Assembly: GCA_948567375.1 (NCBI GenBank)
Contig: OX419759.1
Location: 1,031,303 to 1,095,302, forward strand
Reading direction: 5' to 3'
Length of the DNA stretch: 64,000 bases
Origin: Lunularia cruciata
Taxonomy: Eukaryota; Streptophyta; Marchantiopsida; Lunulariales; Lunulariaceae
The position numbers and the translations under genes were made by a program. Below the pieces are notes generated by a model. The model made no database searches, was not told the origin of the DNA, and saw nothing but the letters and a program-made list of their open reading frames with translations. The number at the start of each line of letters is the position of its first letter. Within the stretch, counting starts at the first letter, position 1. Shown one piece after another: positions 45,755 through 58,400 of this stretch.

Positions 45755-48700
45755 CTACTCTACAAAGCTGAGCAAAAACCCACTTACTATGCGCCGTACC
45801 AGTGGATTTGGTATGTGCCGACATATTCTGCCATCTGCGTATGCGAGGGCGCTAGATACAAAAAATCCAGTGACTGCACGCTTGTAATTTATTCCACTGA
45901 AAAATCCCTCTCTGCTTGGCTCTTCCTTCGGTTTATCTTCAAGTGAGGTTGAAGGTTCCGCTTTTGGAGGCTCATCTTCTCCCAGGATGTGTACATTGTT
46001 TTGGTGAAGGACCTTGATGGTTTGACGACGCAAGGAGCGAACCACAATAATAACGAGTAATTGTTCACAGAGAGCAAGAACTGTTGGGCCGATTCGTCTT
46101 TCCTGTGCATGTAAAATTCACTTTAGCAAAAGCAACAGCTAAATTTGAGAATTACAAGAGAAAGATCATCCAAGTTCGTTTAGCAAGGTAATGTGATAAC
46201 TAACGGCCAGTCCGATTTCAGATTTTGACCCAAGTTAACACATCATGCCAATTATTTAGCTTGTAATGTAAATACAGGCACGGACGACAAGAAGGTGCAC
46301 TCAGCGGTCATACGTTTTCTCCTCGTAGTCGCCTTAGTGAACTAAGAGCAGCAGCTGACGTCTCCCCTGCGAGAAGCCCTTCTCCAATGAGGAAGTTCTT
46401 TACACAGCTAACAATCTCGTCCATCAAAGTGGTGTTCGGAGGGAGATTCTTCAGGACAACCTGCGCCCACCAACAAGTGAAAGTCAGGTCTCCGTTTGAA
46501 ATTAAGCACCTGTACTTTGACTACTATCAATTCTTGTCAATGAATGGCTTTGAACAGAGGGACAGGGACGTGGAAAAGGAAGTCGGACATGGTACCTGGT
46601 CATCAATCACTTTCACCCGGAGGTAGTTCTGCTTGAACAGAGCATCGAGCATTGCCTGTAAGTAACCTTCGATATACGCCTGCGGCCCAACACGACAAGA
46701 GACAAGAAACAGGAGTAAGGTTCTCCACGTAATATTCCTCCTTGTTACAGGAGAGGCCTGAAATCCGTCACAAAAAGTGTAACAAGACAGCAAGCGGCAA
46801 TCATAAATTCTTCAAGGATTTTGTATTCATTGCTTCCAAACATAATATCTAAGCGTCCTTCAACAGCGTTTGATACAAGTGATATTTGCGGGTATGCATT
46901 CTTTGGGATGCGTCTTGTATCCTCACAGGGTGTCTTATTTCTTCCCAATTACACCACTTTTGTCGAGAGTAAGAGACATAAGTGTCACTCTTGTGTCTAC
47001 TACGTGTGGCAATTAAGCTGAAACCTGCTTCAAGTATCCACCAAGAAATGGTGCACATCAACACAAGTTGAATCACTTCCGACTCAGAAACTCAGCGTTT
47101 GAAAATATGGTTTAACTTGTCTCACCTCATCTGTGCCCACAATACGATCTAGTTTTATCCTTCGCGTAGCTCCTCCTTTAACTACTGCACTCCGTAGGAC
47201 TGAAGGTTTCATCGCCACGTTTACAATTCCACGTCTGAAACCCGTAACCTGCAGTATGAACGGTTCATGTGAGTAACTTATGCAGCCCCAAAACATGCCA
47301 AACACTAAACGACTGACTTATATGGAAAGTATTGAATTCCTGAAGTTGGTGGTCAAAGTGGTGGATAACACATTCTTACCACGCCATCGAAACCGCTAGC
47401 GTCAGCACCTTTCAGGACACTGTCGGATACTTCTGTTATTACCGCAAAGAGCAAATTCGATCCGGCTGTCTTTACCTGTTTGAAAGAGGTGCATGCTTCA
47501 GATTTCAAAGAGTACGACGAGCAACTTACATTACGTAAATAAGATTGATCTATCTACTCATCATTTCTCCCATGCTCTCGATGGACAAAACTAACTTGAA
47601 TACGTTCGCCTATTGTGTATTCCTAAGCGGGAACAATCATCAAGTACTAGCCGTCAGCGATTCCCAGTATAACCTTGGCCAAAAGCAGATATGCATACAT
47701 TGCTTAGGTAAGAACACCTACAGTTTTTTCGAGGTCTCCCAAATAGCGCTGGGTGCCTCCTTTGCCTTGTTTACGCAACCCTCGGCTAAGAACCCCGAAC
47801 ATACCTAAACCATCAAAGCCCACCAAATGTCAGTTGCAATAGACGAAAACCGTTTATATAGGCCTACATCTACAATAAAGAAGAAGTTATTCCTGAAGGC
47901 ACTTGGACATCCATCTATTCTGGCGCGCGTGAGAAGTACCTAGTGTCAAGCCTTGTAGATCAACAGATCCGTTTGATGGATCAAAGAAGACGTCCAGTGA
48001 TGATGCAGCTGAGTCGTCAAACAGAGAGGCGAATCCAGGAGGTAGAAGCTTACTTCCTCTAGCTATGTATATTGCTCGCATGGAGTACCTAACCGTACGC
48101 AAAGTGTAACCATAGCATTAAGATCATGACGTAAAAGTTATAAAATTTGGACGTCATTGACACAAATGTTTGAGCTTTTGAGCCGTCGATTTACCATGAA
48201 TAATGTTGTGCACATTTAAGAGCCAGCTGCTTAAAAGTAAGCAGAGCATGAGAGAGAAGCACCCCGTTTAACTCCACAGTATTACCACGAACAGCTGGTA
48301 TCTGTGTGAAAGCAAGGGCAGTTAGATGAGCAGCAATACCCTTGGGTTAAACAAGACAAGAATGCAATGCCATAGGCTTCATCAGCTGATAATTCCAAAG
48401 TCCTAATGTGCTCCAAGAGGTATGTGATTTTCTCTCAGTTGATTATCAAGTATGTGACTATCACTCAAGTTTATCTTACCTTTATAACCGAGTGGAGTAG
48501 CGCTCGAAGAGTCTCCTGACCAGAAGAGTAGTCCGCGCGTGGATTACCAGGAAGAAAGCTTCCAACAATCTGCCAAGGGTTGGACGCATATAAGTTCCGA
48601 AGTTCAAGGAAATCATAAACAAGACACATACGACATTAATCAAGCGACTGCACTCACCACCACGACAGACACATATAACCGTTACAATATGATGCAATGT

Positions 48701-49426
48701 TGGTACAAAACTTACACCAACAACTCTTACTCGGTTTCCCACAAATATGAGACAAGTCATTGACAAGCTAAACCAGGAACATAGAAGAACCTTGTATTAA
48801 ACTAAAGTAACCTTGTAAGGACCAGAGTCTGTGAAACTAAAGTCATTACCTTGATTGGATGGATCTCAAATCGTTCAAAGTAAATTTGACGACTCGGAGC
48901 TGTTGATTCAGATAATGAATAACGATAGAAAGGTGCGAGTTTCATCAGAGTGTCTTCATCAAGATTGAGGTCCATTGCCTGCAAGATGGAAGTCTTATTA
49001 AGCCAAAAACTTAAGTTCAACCTTGTGTTAAACAAACACCTCTGTGACCTTAAATTCTCCATTAAGCTTGCACTTGAATTAATCTGGATCCAGCTTTTGG
49101 AAACAGGCCAATCAACAAACTTCTAAGCCAAAGACCGCGCTGAGTAACTCATAAAATGCCTCAAGTGTTGGCTGATAACTTTTAAGCTGATAACCTGCAC
49201 TAAATGCTCACGAACTGCACGGTAAGGATGTCACAAAATAAGGGAGTGGATGTCAAACCTGCAGTAGAATGGATGCGTATTTGAGCTGAATGGGATTTCT
49301 GGCAAGGTTAGACGCTACAACAGCCATATGGAATACAGTGTGACCTTTACTGAAACGATCTTGACCGTGCCCTCTTAGCATCGCAGCTACTGGAGCTCCT
49401 TGCCATCTGACATCTACATCCAGACG
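45755..49426 (-). other. VPS13: C-terminal VPS13_C region and PH-like end
   Basis: Eleven short exons. Motifs in order: ASILLQ, QIYFERFEIHPIK, ETLRALLHSVIK, YSMRAIYIARGSKLLPPGFA, FDDSAASSLDVFFDPS, RYLGDLEKT, VITEVSDSVLKGAD, AYIEGYLQAMLDALFKQNYL, LPPNTTLMDEIVSCVKNFL, and the end ALAYADGRICRHIPNPLVRR then IVSGFLLSFVE. This is the amphipathic, membrane-attaching part of the family. Five of the last five exons and four earlier ones are multiples of three. Confidence 0.85.
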
Positions 49427-52400
49427 CTGTCACATGAGTTCAAGGGATGTTAGTATTACTATAGACTACATCCACTAATTGGACCGTCGAGTAGGCAAAA
49501 GAGGAGTTTCAAAGATCACCCAAGGCATATATGGCGAAGAAATATTACCTCAGTTTTAAGTTGACATAAAGTGTACTCCGGTGGTATCAACGCTTCGATT
49601 AAGACGTTGGTCAGTCGCAAAGTTATGATGGGAATATATGAAACGGGAGTTCGGTCTTCTCCTTCAAACTCTTCACTTTCAGCTGGCTGTGCCAAACGAC
49701 ACTCACAAGAAGTGAATAACAGAAAACGTAGACATATGTTCTGCCCTGCTGCAGAGCAATTAGGAGGTATAACATCTTTGAACCAAGTACTCAAGTCCTC
49801 TACTTTTAACTATCAGACGTTTAGAAACATCACAAAGCCAGGAAATTCCTTCGCGTCGATTTTGGCGAGCGAGAATGCAACCAAGTGAAAATTAGCTGTC
49901 TTTTCTAAGGACGAGCTGCATGGCAGCCGCATGACCTGTATACCTTACCTGTTCTCCAGGTTCCATGATGCTCATAGTGAACAGTGGAATCCGAACTTCA
50001 ATTTCCTTTTTGGGACTTGATATATTTGACTGCCATTTCCTGTCAGTCTTACTGTCTCTTTCTTCACATATGCGAAGCACGCGAGTAGGACCATCTGCAT
50101 ATACTTCATAACCCACAGGTGGTAGACTGCTATCGCTAGGAAGGCTGTTGCTTGACTCGTCTCCAAGCGTTGCCATATTCGAAAGTTCATTTAGAAACGG
50201 AATTTGTAGGAACCCCTTCTTGCGTCTGACTGCCCTAAAAGACTTCCAGCTCCTCAATTTGTCGAGATTGATACTATGGGAAAGTGGGGTACCTACAAAA
50301 AGAATCGTGTATAACGAGAAATAAATGCTCACTGATATGGAATCACTGATACACCCGCCCTCAATATTAAATATCCTTCTCTTGCATGATACTGCTATCC
50401 GGAAAAAAAACATTAGAATCCATATACACAAGAGGGGCGAGGCTTACCAGAAACTTTAACAGTGAGTTTGTGGGGCAATCCGAGATCATCCCAAACATAA
50501 CCGACAGATGCACCTGATTGTAGTATCTCAGACTCATTCAATCCCTGCCACGGACGGAGTAAGATAAGCTAAGCTTTAATATCTGTCAAGTAGATTAATG
50601 TATGAGAAACTATAATCAGGTATACTGTGATGTCTAAGGCTTGTTCTATTCTAAAACTATTGTAACTCATGGTATACGGAGACCGTTCTGGGAACGGAGA
50701 AGAGAAGATGTGCATATTCACCTCCTGGCTATAGGTAATGGAAGCTGATCGCAGAACATTCTCAATGTGATAAGGGATAGCATCAGCCGCCTGCCGTCGG
50801 AAGGTCATAATCAAAGATGATGCCTCCTCTTCAACGTCTGCCACTGCAAACCATAGCCCTTCCTTCTTAGGCATCTGTACTGCAGCGTAACCTGCTTGTG
50901 GACGCCTGATTTTCACGGAGAAAGAACCTAAGGCAGCTGCGCATACTGGACCCGACCAATTCCATCCGCTCTCCTTAGGGCGGAACCGAACAGTAAGAAG
51001 AACTTCAGGTCCTGCTTCTGCGTTTTTTACTGCTTGACTTTTTTCTTGACCTGGCAAGACTTGTGCATGTAGTGCAGAACGTTCCCCAGGTCCTAGAGAG
51101 ACCATGGCATTTGCATCATCCTGCAATAACACATGAGTTTTAGCACTTTTCAATTGTCATAAACAAGTGAAGCATATTTGTAGCAACAAAACCCAGCCAG
51201 TTAGAATCATTAAAGAGTTCACGCCTTCAATTCTTAAATTAACTCTGATGATGCCGTTGCCAACATCTGAAGTTACCTGAAATCCATCTTGACAAACAAG
51301 AATCGTTTCACCTGAGTCGTTAGCAACAAAATATCTTGGTACAAGCCGGATTATGCTGGACGGATTGGTATCTCCAGCATCTGGTAAATGCATGTGAACG
51401 CCCAACTGAATCCTGTTATCAACACTATCGCGACCGAGTACTCTTAGACTGATCTCCATGGATCCTGAAAGAGATTCTATATCAAGAATTGCAGGTTCCG
51501 CCTCCTCTTCAATTCTCTTCACAAGGAGCTTGGTTGATCTGGAGACATACACGCGCGTCAAAACTTTCCGGAAACCACTGACCACGACACATGACAGACT
51601 TCCACAGTTGTTCAATGCTAAGTAATAGTTCCTGAAGAAGTGGGCACAAGCTACGTCTCGTCATGTTCATTCAGGTCCTTCGACTTGCTTGAATCCGCGA
51701 GGACTAAGTTAGTTCCGTGTAAGCCTACAGTAACATCCTAAATACCTCCATGCGAAGCCCGGGCTGACACGAGATAAGCGATCAGTGCTTCTTGTCTATG
51801 TTACCTTTTTGGGACAATATTTTACTTTTGTGATTTACGAACTTATAATACTCAAGGTTCATATTGACAAGCAATAACACACCTGTCAAACCAGGAAGCT
51901 CTTGAATAAGGTGCCATTGTCGTCACATTTCCTGAAGCAGGCCATTCTAGCTCATTCGATGATCGAAGCCCACCCCTACAGTGCGAATTGAGAAATCAGT
52001 CCAGTGCACCGTCTGAGAAACTATTCAAGATACCTTGAAGTCTACCTTCAAATAATCAGGAGCCCTGAATGCACGTACCACCTCCTTGAAGGGTTCTTCG
52101 CTGCACAGAAAAGTAGTGTAACGTGGCTGTCATTGTGGATTACATATCTTGTCAAGACAACAGCCTGCTCATAAACAGACGACTTGTCAGCTTTGAAGCC
52201 ATTGTGAAACTCACGAAATTGAAAAAATTCTCGCATCCTCCATGGAAGTTGATATGAATTTGAACTCGTATAAGGTAGCCTTGTTAGCATTTGTTCACCT
52301 TAGTACTGATATCGGATCCAGATAACAAGAGCAAAAATTCTTACAACCAGTTAAACATGAAGTTCTTTCAAGTGCACCATATATGATCAAAATGAGAGCT

Positions 52401-55400
52401 AAATTCAATATTACCTCCAACACACCATCGTCTCCTCTACTAACAGTAACGAGAGCGGTATGAATACCATCCCCGAAGTCCACAACCAATTCCAGATCTT
52501 TCAAGTCTCCATTCTTGACATTCCGGGAGAGCGCTTTATTCCCAACTCCTATGCAAATTGGTTTGCTAGAAAGGCCGAGGTCACCGTGTTTGATTGTAAG
52601 AAAAAGATCACCAAGCTCAATGTACATGCACGCCTTCGCTCCACTGTCAACAGTTGCTTTGTACAATGCCTGATTTGCGGAAGATACTCCTCTTCTGTTG
52701 CCTGTTAATGGTCAAAAGTCAGCGGAGAGAGCTAAAACTTATGACAATCGAGAAAAAGAGAAAGAATCAGGTGGAAATATTCACAAACGGAAGTTACCTT
52801 CGGGTGTTGTGACCGTAATTGTAATACTTGATGTCAGAAGATTAACTACACGTACAGTTGGAAGCAGCAAAATTTCCTGTTGTTCTTGCCAGGCGGTAAA
52901 GGCATATCTACCCCGGGGTTCCACCTCTTGCTCTTTCGCTGACTTTGGCCTTGAAATAGGTACTCTTCTGCAGGTTGTCCTAACCATAAAATAAAGACCT
53001 GTCTCCTCCTTTTCCTCGCCAGTTTTACCCGACGGAACCTTAAGTGGACAGTAGACCACCCCAAACGTAGAATCCACATTGCGTGCTTTCATAGTCTTCT
53101 TGAAACTATATTGTAATTTGTCAAAAAGACCCGCAGCTCTTACAAGCTTTGCTCCTTTCACATCATCGGACCACTCATGTTTAGATTCTACGTTTGGTTT
53201 GTCGTCTGAATCAGCCTCGTCTGTTGATGGAGCAGCTTCTGTAGGCCTTATAGATAGAAGGTAATTTCCTGCGGTAACCCAAACAATGTCAGAAAGCTAG
53301 CCATGTGTAGCCAAGAGAAAAACGAACCTTTGGATACAAGAGTCAGTGGGTCATAGGCACTAGCTATGAGTGAAGTATATCAGCCATGACGCTTTCTCAC
53401 CAAGGTTCAGCGACGTGAGAGCTTTCTTCAGTTCACCCTTGAGATTCAAGGCATCAAAGGCTCCCATCGAGTCATCGATCATATCCCCATCCTCCAGAAC
53501 CACTATCGCACCTTCCTCGCCTTGTTTATCTCGTCGACACCTGAGCTCCAGTAGAAGACCGCTAGCATTTCGAATCCGGATCATTGGTGAAACTGTAAGG
53601 AAGATACCGTTCTGCAAGGATTCACTCTTATTCCGTGAATACCTGGGACATATGGTAAGGAATTAAATCAAGGAATCAAGAAGAGTACGTATAAACTGCA
53701 TGAATCTCATGCAATGACTCTATCCAATCTTGCGGTGTTTATTACCTGGTTTCGTCCCGTGATATCGACAACAACGATTGGCCCAGGAGCGGATCGCCCT
53801 GCTTTCCGACAATCAAAAGCTGTTACGGAAACTCAATTCACAAATGTAATATAACAAGCTTTCTCAGGAAGTGCAGACAAACGGCACTGCGAACGAATCC
53901 GTTTGAATGTCAACCACTGCTTCACGTAAATTACTAGACGATGATGGAACGGAACGAGACCATACCATCAGCATGACGGAGCCGAGTCCGGGTTGCAATT
54001 ACCCCTGGCTCCCCGAGCGTCACAAATAATGTCGAGGATTTGAACCCTCCACCGGGCTTTTCAAGCCTAAGTTCCAGAGTAGAAGCAACTTTTGCAGGAC
54101 TAGTATCTCTTCTAGAAGTCATATGCCTGCAAGAAAATGCCTGGTGTTAAGCAATAGCGCAAAGAGCATCCTGAACAGCTTCTTGATACACCATAAACTT
54201 CTTGATGTATATCTCCACAAACTTCGTTGCAGGATGACTTGCCTAGACGTTGCCAAGCAGATAAGAAGCAGCGTGTACTTAATTCCAAGCTTTAGAACAA
54301 TCCCAGGATATTAAAACATTATGGTGCTACTCTAAAAAATGCTAGCGGACCAAGCGAATACTACTAAAACCAGCTCCAAACTAGGTGCATTAGAATATAA
54401 ATATTCCACATAAATTTTACCTCATCAAGAAAGAATCTGTATGCCACGGAGATATCATTCCGTCCACCCCCCTTGCAGACCCTTCGTTAGCTTGGTCCGA
54501 AGACCCTTGATCGAAACGGCAAAGTAGGTCCACCCCAATATGATTTTCCACCTGAAGAATGAAGACGTGGAGTTAGATCGGAGACAACTAATATACATCT
54601 CGATCGTCCAGGAACTTCTGTACCCTTAATCTCATGAGGCGTTTGAATCTCATCCTAACTATTCATTCATTAAAACTTGACCAGAGTGCAGTTCTCGCTT
54701 GAATATTCCTAAATCACACAATAAGTTTAAAGCCTAATGATCAACCATGTGATAATTGCTCAAAAATAAGCCCAGAGTCAGTGAAATTACCAAACAACGA
54801 TTGGCTTGTACTGGAGAATGCTTAACAGTATAAGGGCCAGCTAAGTCCAGAGCTCCAATGAGAAACAAGCAAGCATCCAGTGAGGGTTCGCTGACCACAA
54901 AATCCACCTGGCCGTTCAAGCAGGACGAATAAGCTTTATAGATATATAATTTTGATCCGGTTTTCAGTATCCACTATTGAATGAGGGCAACCTGAACGAG
55001 ACTGGGATACCTACTCTACTCAGCGAATACATACACGTCAGTAATGTCATCGAGCAAGCAACAAAAGATAACTGTAACTATCACGAAGAGCAACGACGGT
55101 GACAGTGAACATCTTGTCTCACCTTTCTTAATCTTGTGAAAAGTGCCACTGGTATCTTTTTACAGTTTGTGGCCAATATAGCGTGCTTGATGTTTCTGGC
55201 CCGATAGAATATATCAGTCTCGATTGGATTCACAACTGGCACCCTGTAAGCCAAAACTGTTACAACTTGAGCAGAAAACCCAACCTACCGAAGAAAAAGT
55301 TATCCAAATTGTAGTAAACGCTATTAATGAGCTCTTCCAGTGTTGGATATTTAATTGATGGGCGCAGAAGAGGTTCACCAAACTGCTGTTGGATATTTGA

Positions 55401-58400
55401 GAAATGGGATTCAGAACATCAAGTGCTGGATACTGGTAGATGAGAGCAGAAGCCGCTCTAGGGTGATCCAGAACTCATTAAGTGCCAATGAAAGGTAACC
55501 AAGATATGCTCAATACGAGGATAGTGATAAATCCCTAAAGTAGAATGCAACGAATGTAACCTGAAGCAAATCGATAATCGCAACATACTGAGAACAACAC
55601 ATATATACAACAATAGATATAGGTATACGAGAACAGATGCCGTTCTGGGAACGGGTTATCCAGAACTCATGAGGTGCACATGATCGATAAGCAAAATGTA
55701 TATAATTGACAATGCTAGAATAGTGAGAAATCCATAAGGAACAACAATATATATATAGAAAACTAGTAAGCAAAGTGTAATCGAATGCTGGATATAGAGA
55801 AATGAGGACAGAAGCCGTTCAGTGAACGGGAGATCCAGAATGCTGGATATGTGTAGCTTGCTCAGTTTCGCATCCATTGGTGGCTTGCTTCGTATATGTT
55901 TGATCTGACCTCTCATCCTTCAGAGGAAAGAAAGGTGTAACATTGCAGTATCAAAAGAAAATGTGACTAAAAGTTTCGAAAGCATACCATAAGCTGGTTT
56001 GCATTTCATAGTACTCCAAGACTATTCCACATTGAAGTATTGTCCTCGTTTTCGACAAGCCCGCTTGTACCACTCCCTCAGTACCAGGTATACGGGCTCG
56101 TAACAAAGGAAGAAGATGTAAACCCCCCGCAGCTTCATGAAGGACAGTGAAGACAAACGTGTCGAATTTGCAGAGCACATGAGGAATAGAAGTTACCAAA
56201 TTTACAGCTTCATAGTCATCCAATGGTGGAGTCTGTAAAGGCGTCTCATCCTTTTCTGTCAAAGCCTTCGCTTCTTGCTCGTTGTTTGACTCTGCCGGTC
56301 TTGAAACAACTTTTATCTTGAATGGATTACCCGGTTGCTTCACCAAAAGGGGCACATTGTCCTCAAAGGCGATTCCACTCTTGCTCTTCTGATTTACAAG
56401 ATGAAACAAGCGCCTTGATGCAGAATTTCGAATATCAAAGTCACCCTTCTCCTCTTCTTCGGTAAATTCCGTAGGTAGAAACTGCCATTGCTCCAGTGAC
56501 CTATCATTTACACTTGAAATATCAGCTAAACCGGAACCAGGGCAGTAGTGAATACGGAAAGGCTCTCCATTTGGATTTTTGGCATGGAGGGACAGCAATG
56601 AACACCATGCTGTTTTGGACTTGGTTGTTGAGGCAGAATCTTGATATTTCACCTGCAAAAGTGGAGGAGCATAAATGTTATGTTTCGAAATTCTCATCAT
56701 AGAAGTTTTGCCAGGCCTCGCTGCATCCCGCTGGACACAAAGAGTAGTGATCTTGATGTTCAATCTTAAAAGCATACTATAATCTTTTTCTTTATGTCGG
56801 GATGTGTCCAGCTCCTTAGAATAGTACCTTGAAAAGAGCTCTCTCATCAGCAAGGGTGTAATGCAAAACTCCCACCAAACGGAATTGTCCTTTCTTTGTT
56901 GCTATCTCCTCAGCAGCAAGGTAACAATGCTCGTGAACATCTTTGATGGCAATTATGGCACCTAAAGATGACATCGGCTGTATCAGGTTCAACATCTCTA
57001 GACATGGTACCCAATTACACACTCCGGTGCTGCAGGTGGTATCCAGTTAGGACTGCCTGTTCTGAAACCCAGAAAGCCCTTGGGAGATCCATTATTGTAA
57101 CTAAGAGGAGGTCGTAAAAGAATTGAAGGGGAGACTGCTTGAGTCTATTTATCGATTCCGCGACAAGGATGATACTACCAAAAATTCTTATTAACATTGT
57201 AATCTGTGTATGAATATGGAATTCGTTCGTTAGAACACGGTCCTTGACATATATGAGGAACGACAGGAGAAGCTGTTGGTAGAACGGGGGATCCACACCC
57301 ACTTAGGACACAACTGACATACTTTGAGTGTATGAATATGGAACCCGTTTATTAGAACACGGTGCTATCCTGACTGAACAAGACATGATAAAGTGAATCA
57401 GGTAAAAACAGTAAATCCCTCGTAGCCATCATTCACACATAGTGGTGATTAACCTCACCTCTTAGTTTGTACCTGTACGATTAGTGTAACGACAGTAAGC
57501 TCGATGACTAGTCAAATTGTAATAGATTCTCATTAGTAATCATGTCATTCAATAAGGAAAGTAGTCCTAAATTCCCTAAACCCCCATAAAGCTGTATATA
57601 AGTACTGAGATTTATCCCCGCATGTTCTACGTCAACCTGAGTCTATCAACACTTAACAACAAAAGAAGTAGCAAGACTTTCATTGGAAGTCTGCACAGAC
57701 CCGACATATATTAAGAGTATGAATATGGAACCCGTTTGTTAGAACTCTATTCAACATTGAACAAAATGTGACTAGGTATAAGTAGTAATTCCCTCATGAC
57801 CATCATTCACGCCTAGTGGTAAGCAAGCTCTCCTTGTTAGTGTGTAGCTGCAAGCGAGATCAGTATAAAACAATTGTCTATGGTGATTAGTCAATGTATT
57901 GGATTTCCAACATTAATTTCATAGCGCCGCTAGATGTAAAGTAACTCTAAGCTAAGCTTCCTAAACCCCCAAGAAGCTTTGTGTGGGGGGTGTAAAGTCA
58001 ATATAAGTCCATCAACACTTGACACCGAAAGAACCGACATGTGTGTGGAAGTTACTCATGTAGTTAGTGTATGAATATGGAACCCGTGCGTTAGAACACG
58101 GTTCAATACCCACAGAACTGGGCTAGACCTACGAGGTATAAGCAGTAAAACCGTAAAAACCATCATTCACACCTAGTGCTGAGCAAGCTCTCCTGTTAGT
58201 TTGTACTGCGAGGATAAGTGTCAAGCAAGTATCTTCGATGATTAGCCAAAGTGCATTAGATCAGATTTCATGTCATAGCGCAGCTAAATGTAAAGTAAGA
58301 AACCGTCCTATGCTTCCTAAACCCCCCATGTGCAGAGTTAAGGCACTGGGATTTACCCCCTCATGTTCTATGTCAACATTAGTCCATCAACAGTTACCAC

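Noticed and set aside
45755-46102. Separate small gene on the minus strand ending SGFLLSFVE
   Set aside because: It joins in phase through a GT-AG intron to the exon ending RLRGEN and matches the C-terminus of plant SHRUBBY/VPS13, so it is the last exon.
53746-53821. Alternative VPS13 exon start at 53,798 reading GRSAPGPIVVVDITGRNQ
   Set aside because: This frame cannot join the next exon; the frame LLIVGKQGDPLLGQSLLSIS joins correctly to YSRNKSESLQNG.
54030-54060. tRNA B-box-like GGGTTCAAATCC (minus strand)
   Set aside because: It lies inside a VPS13 exon in frame and has no A-box or cloverleaf partner.
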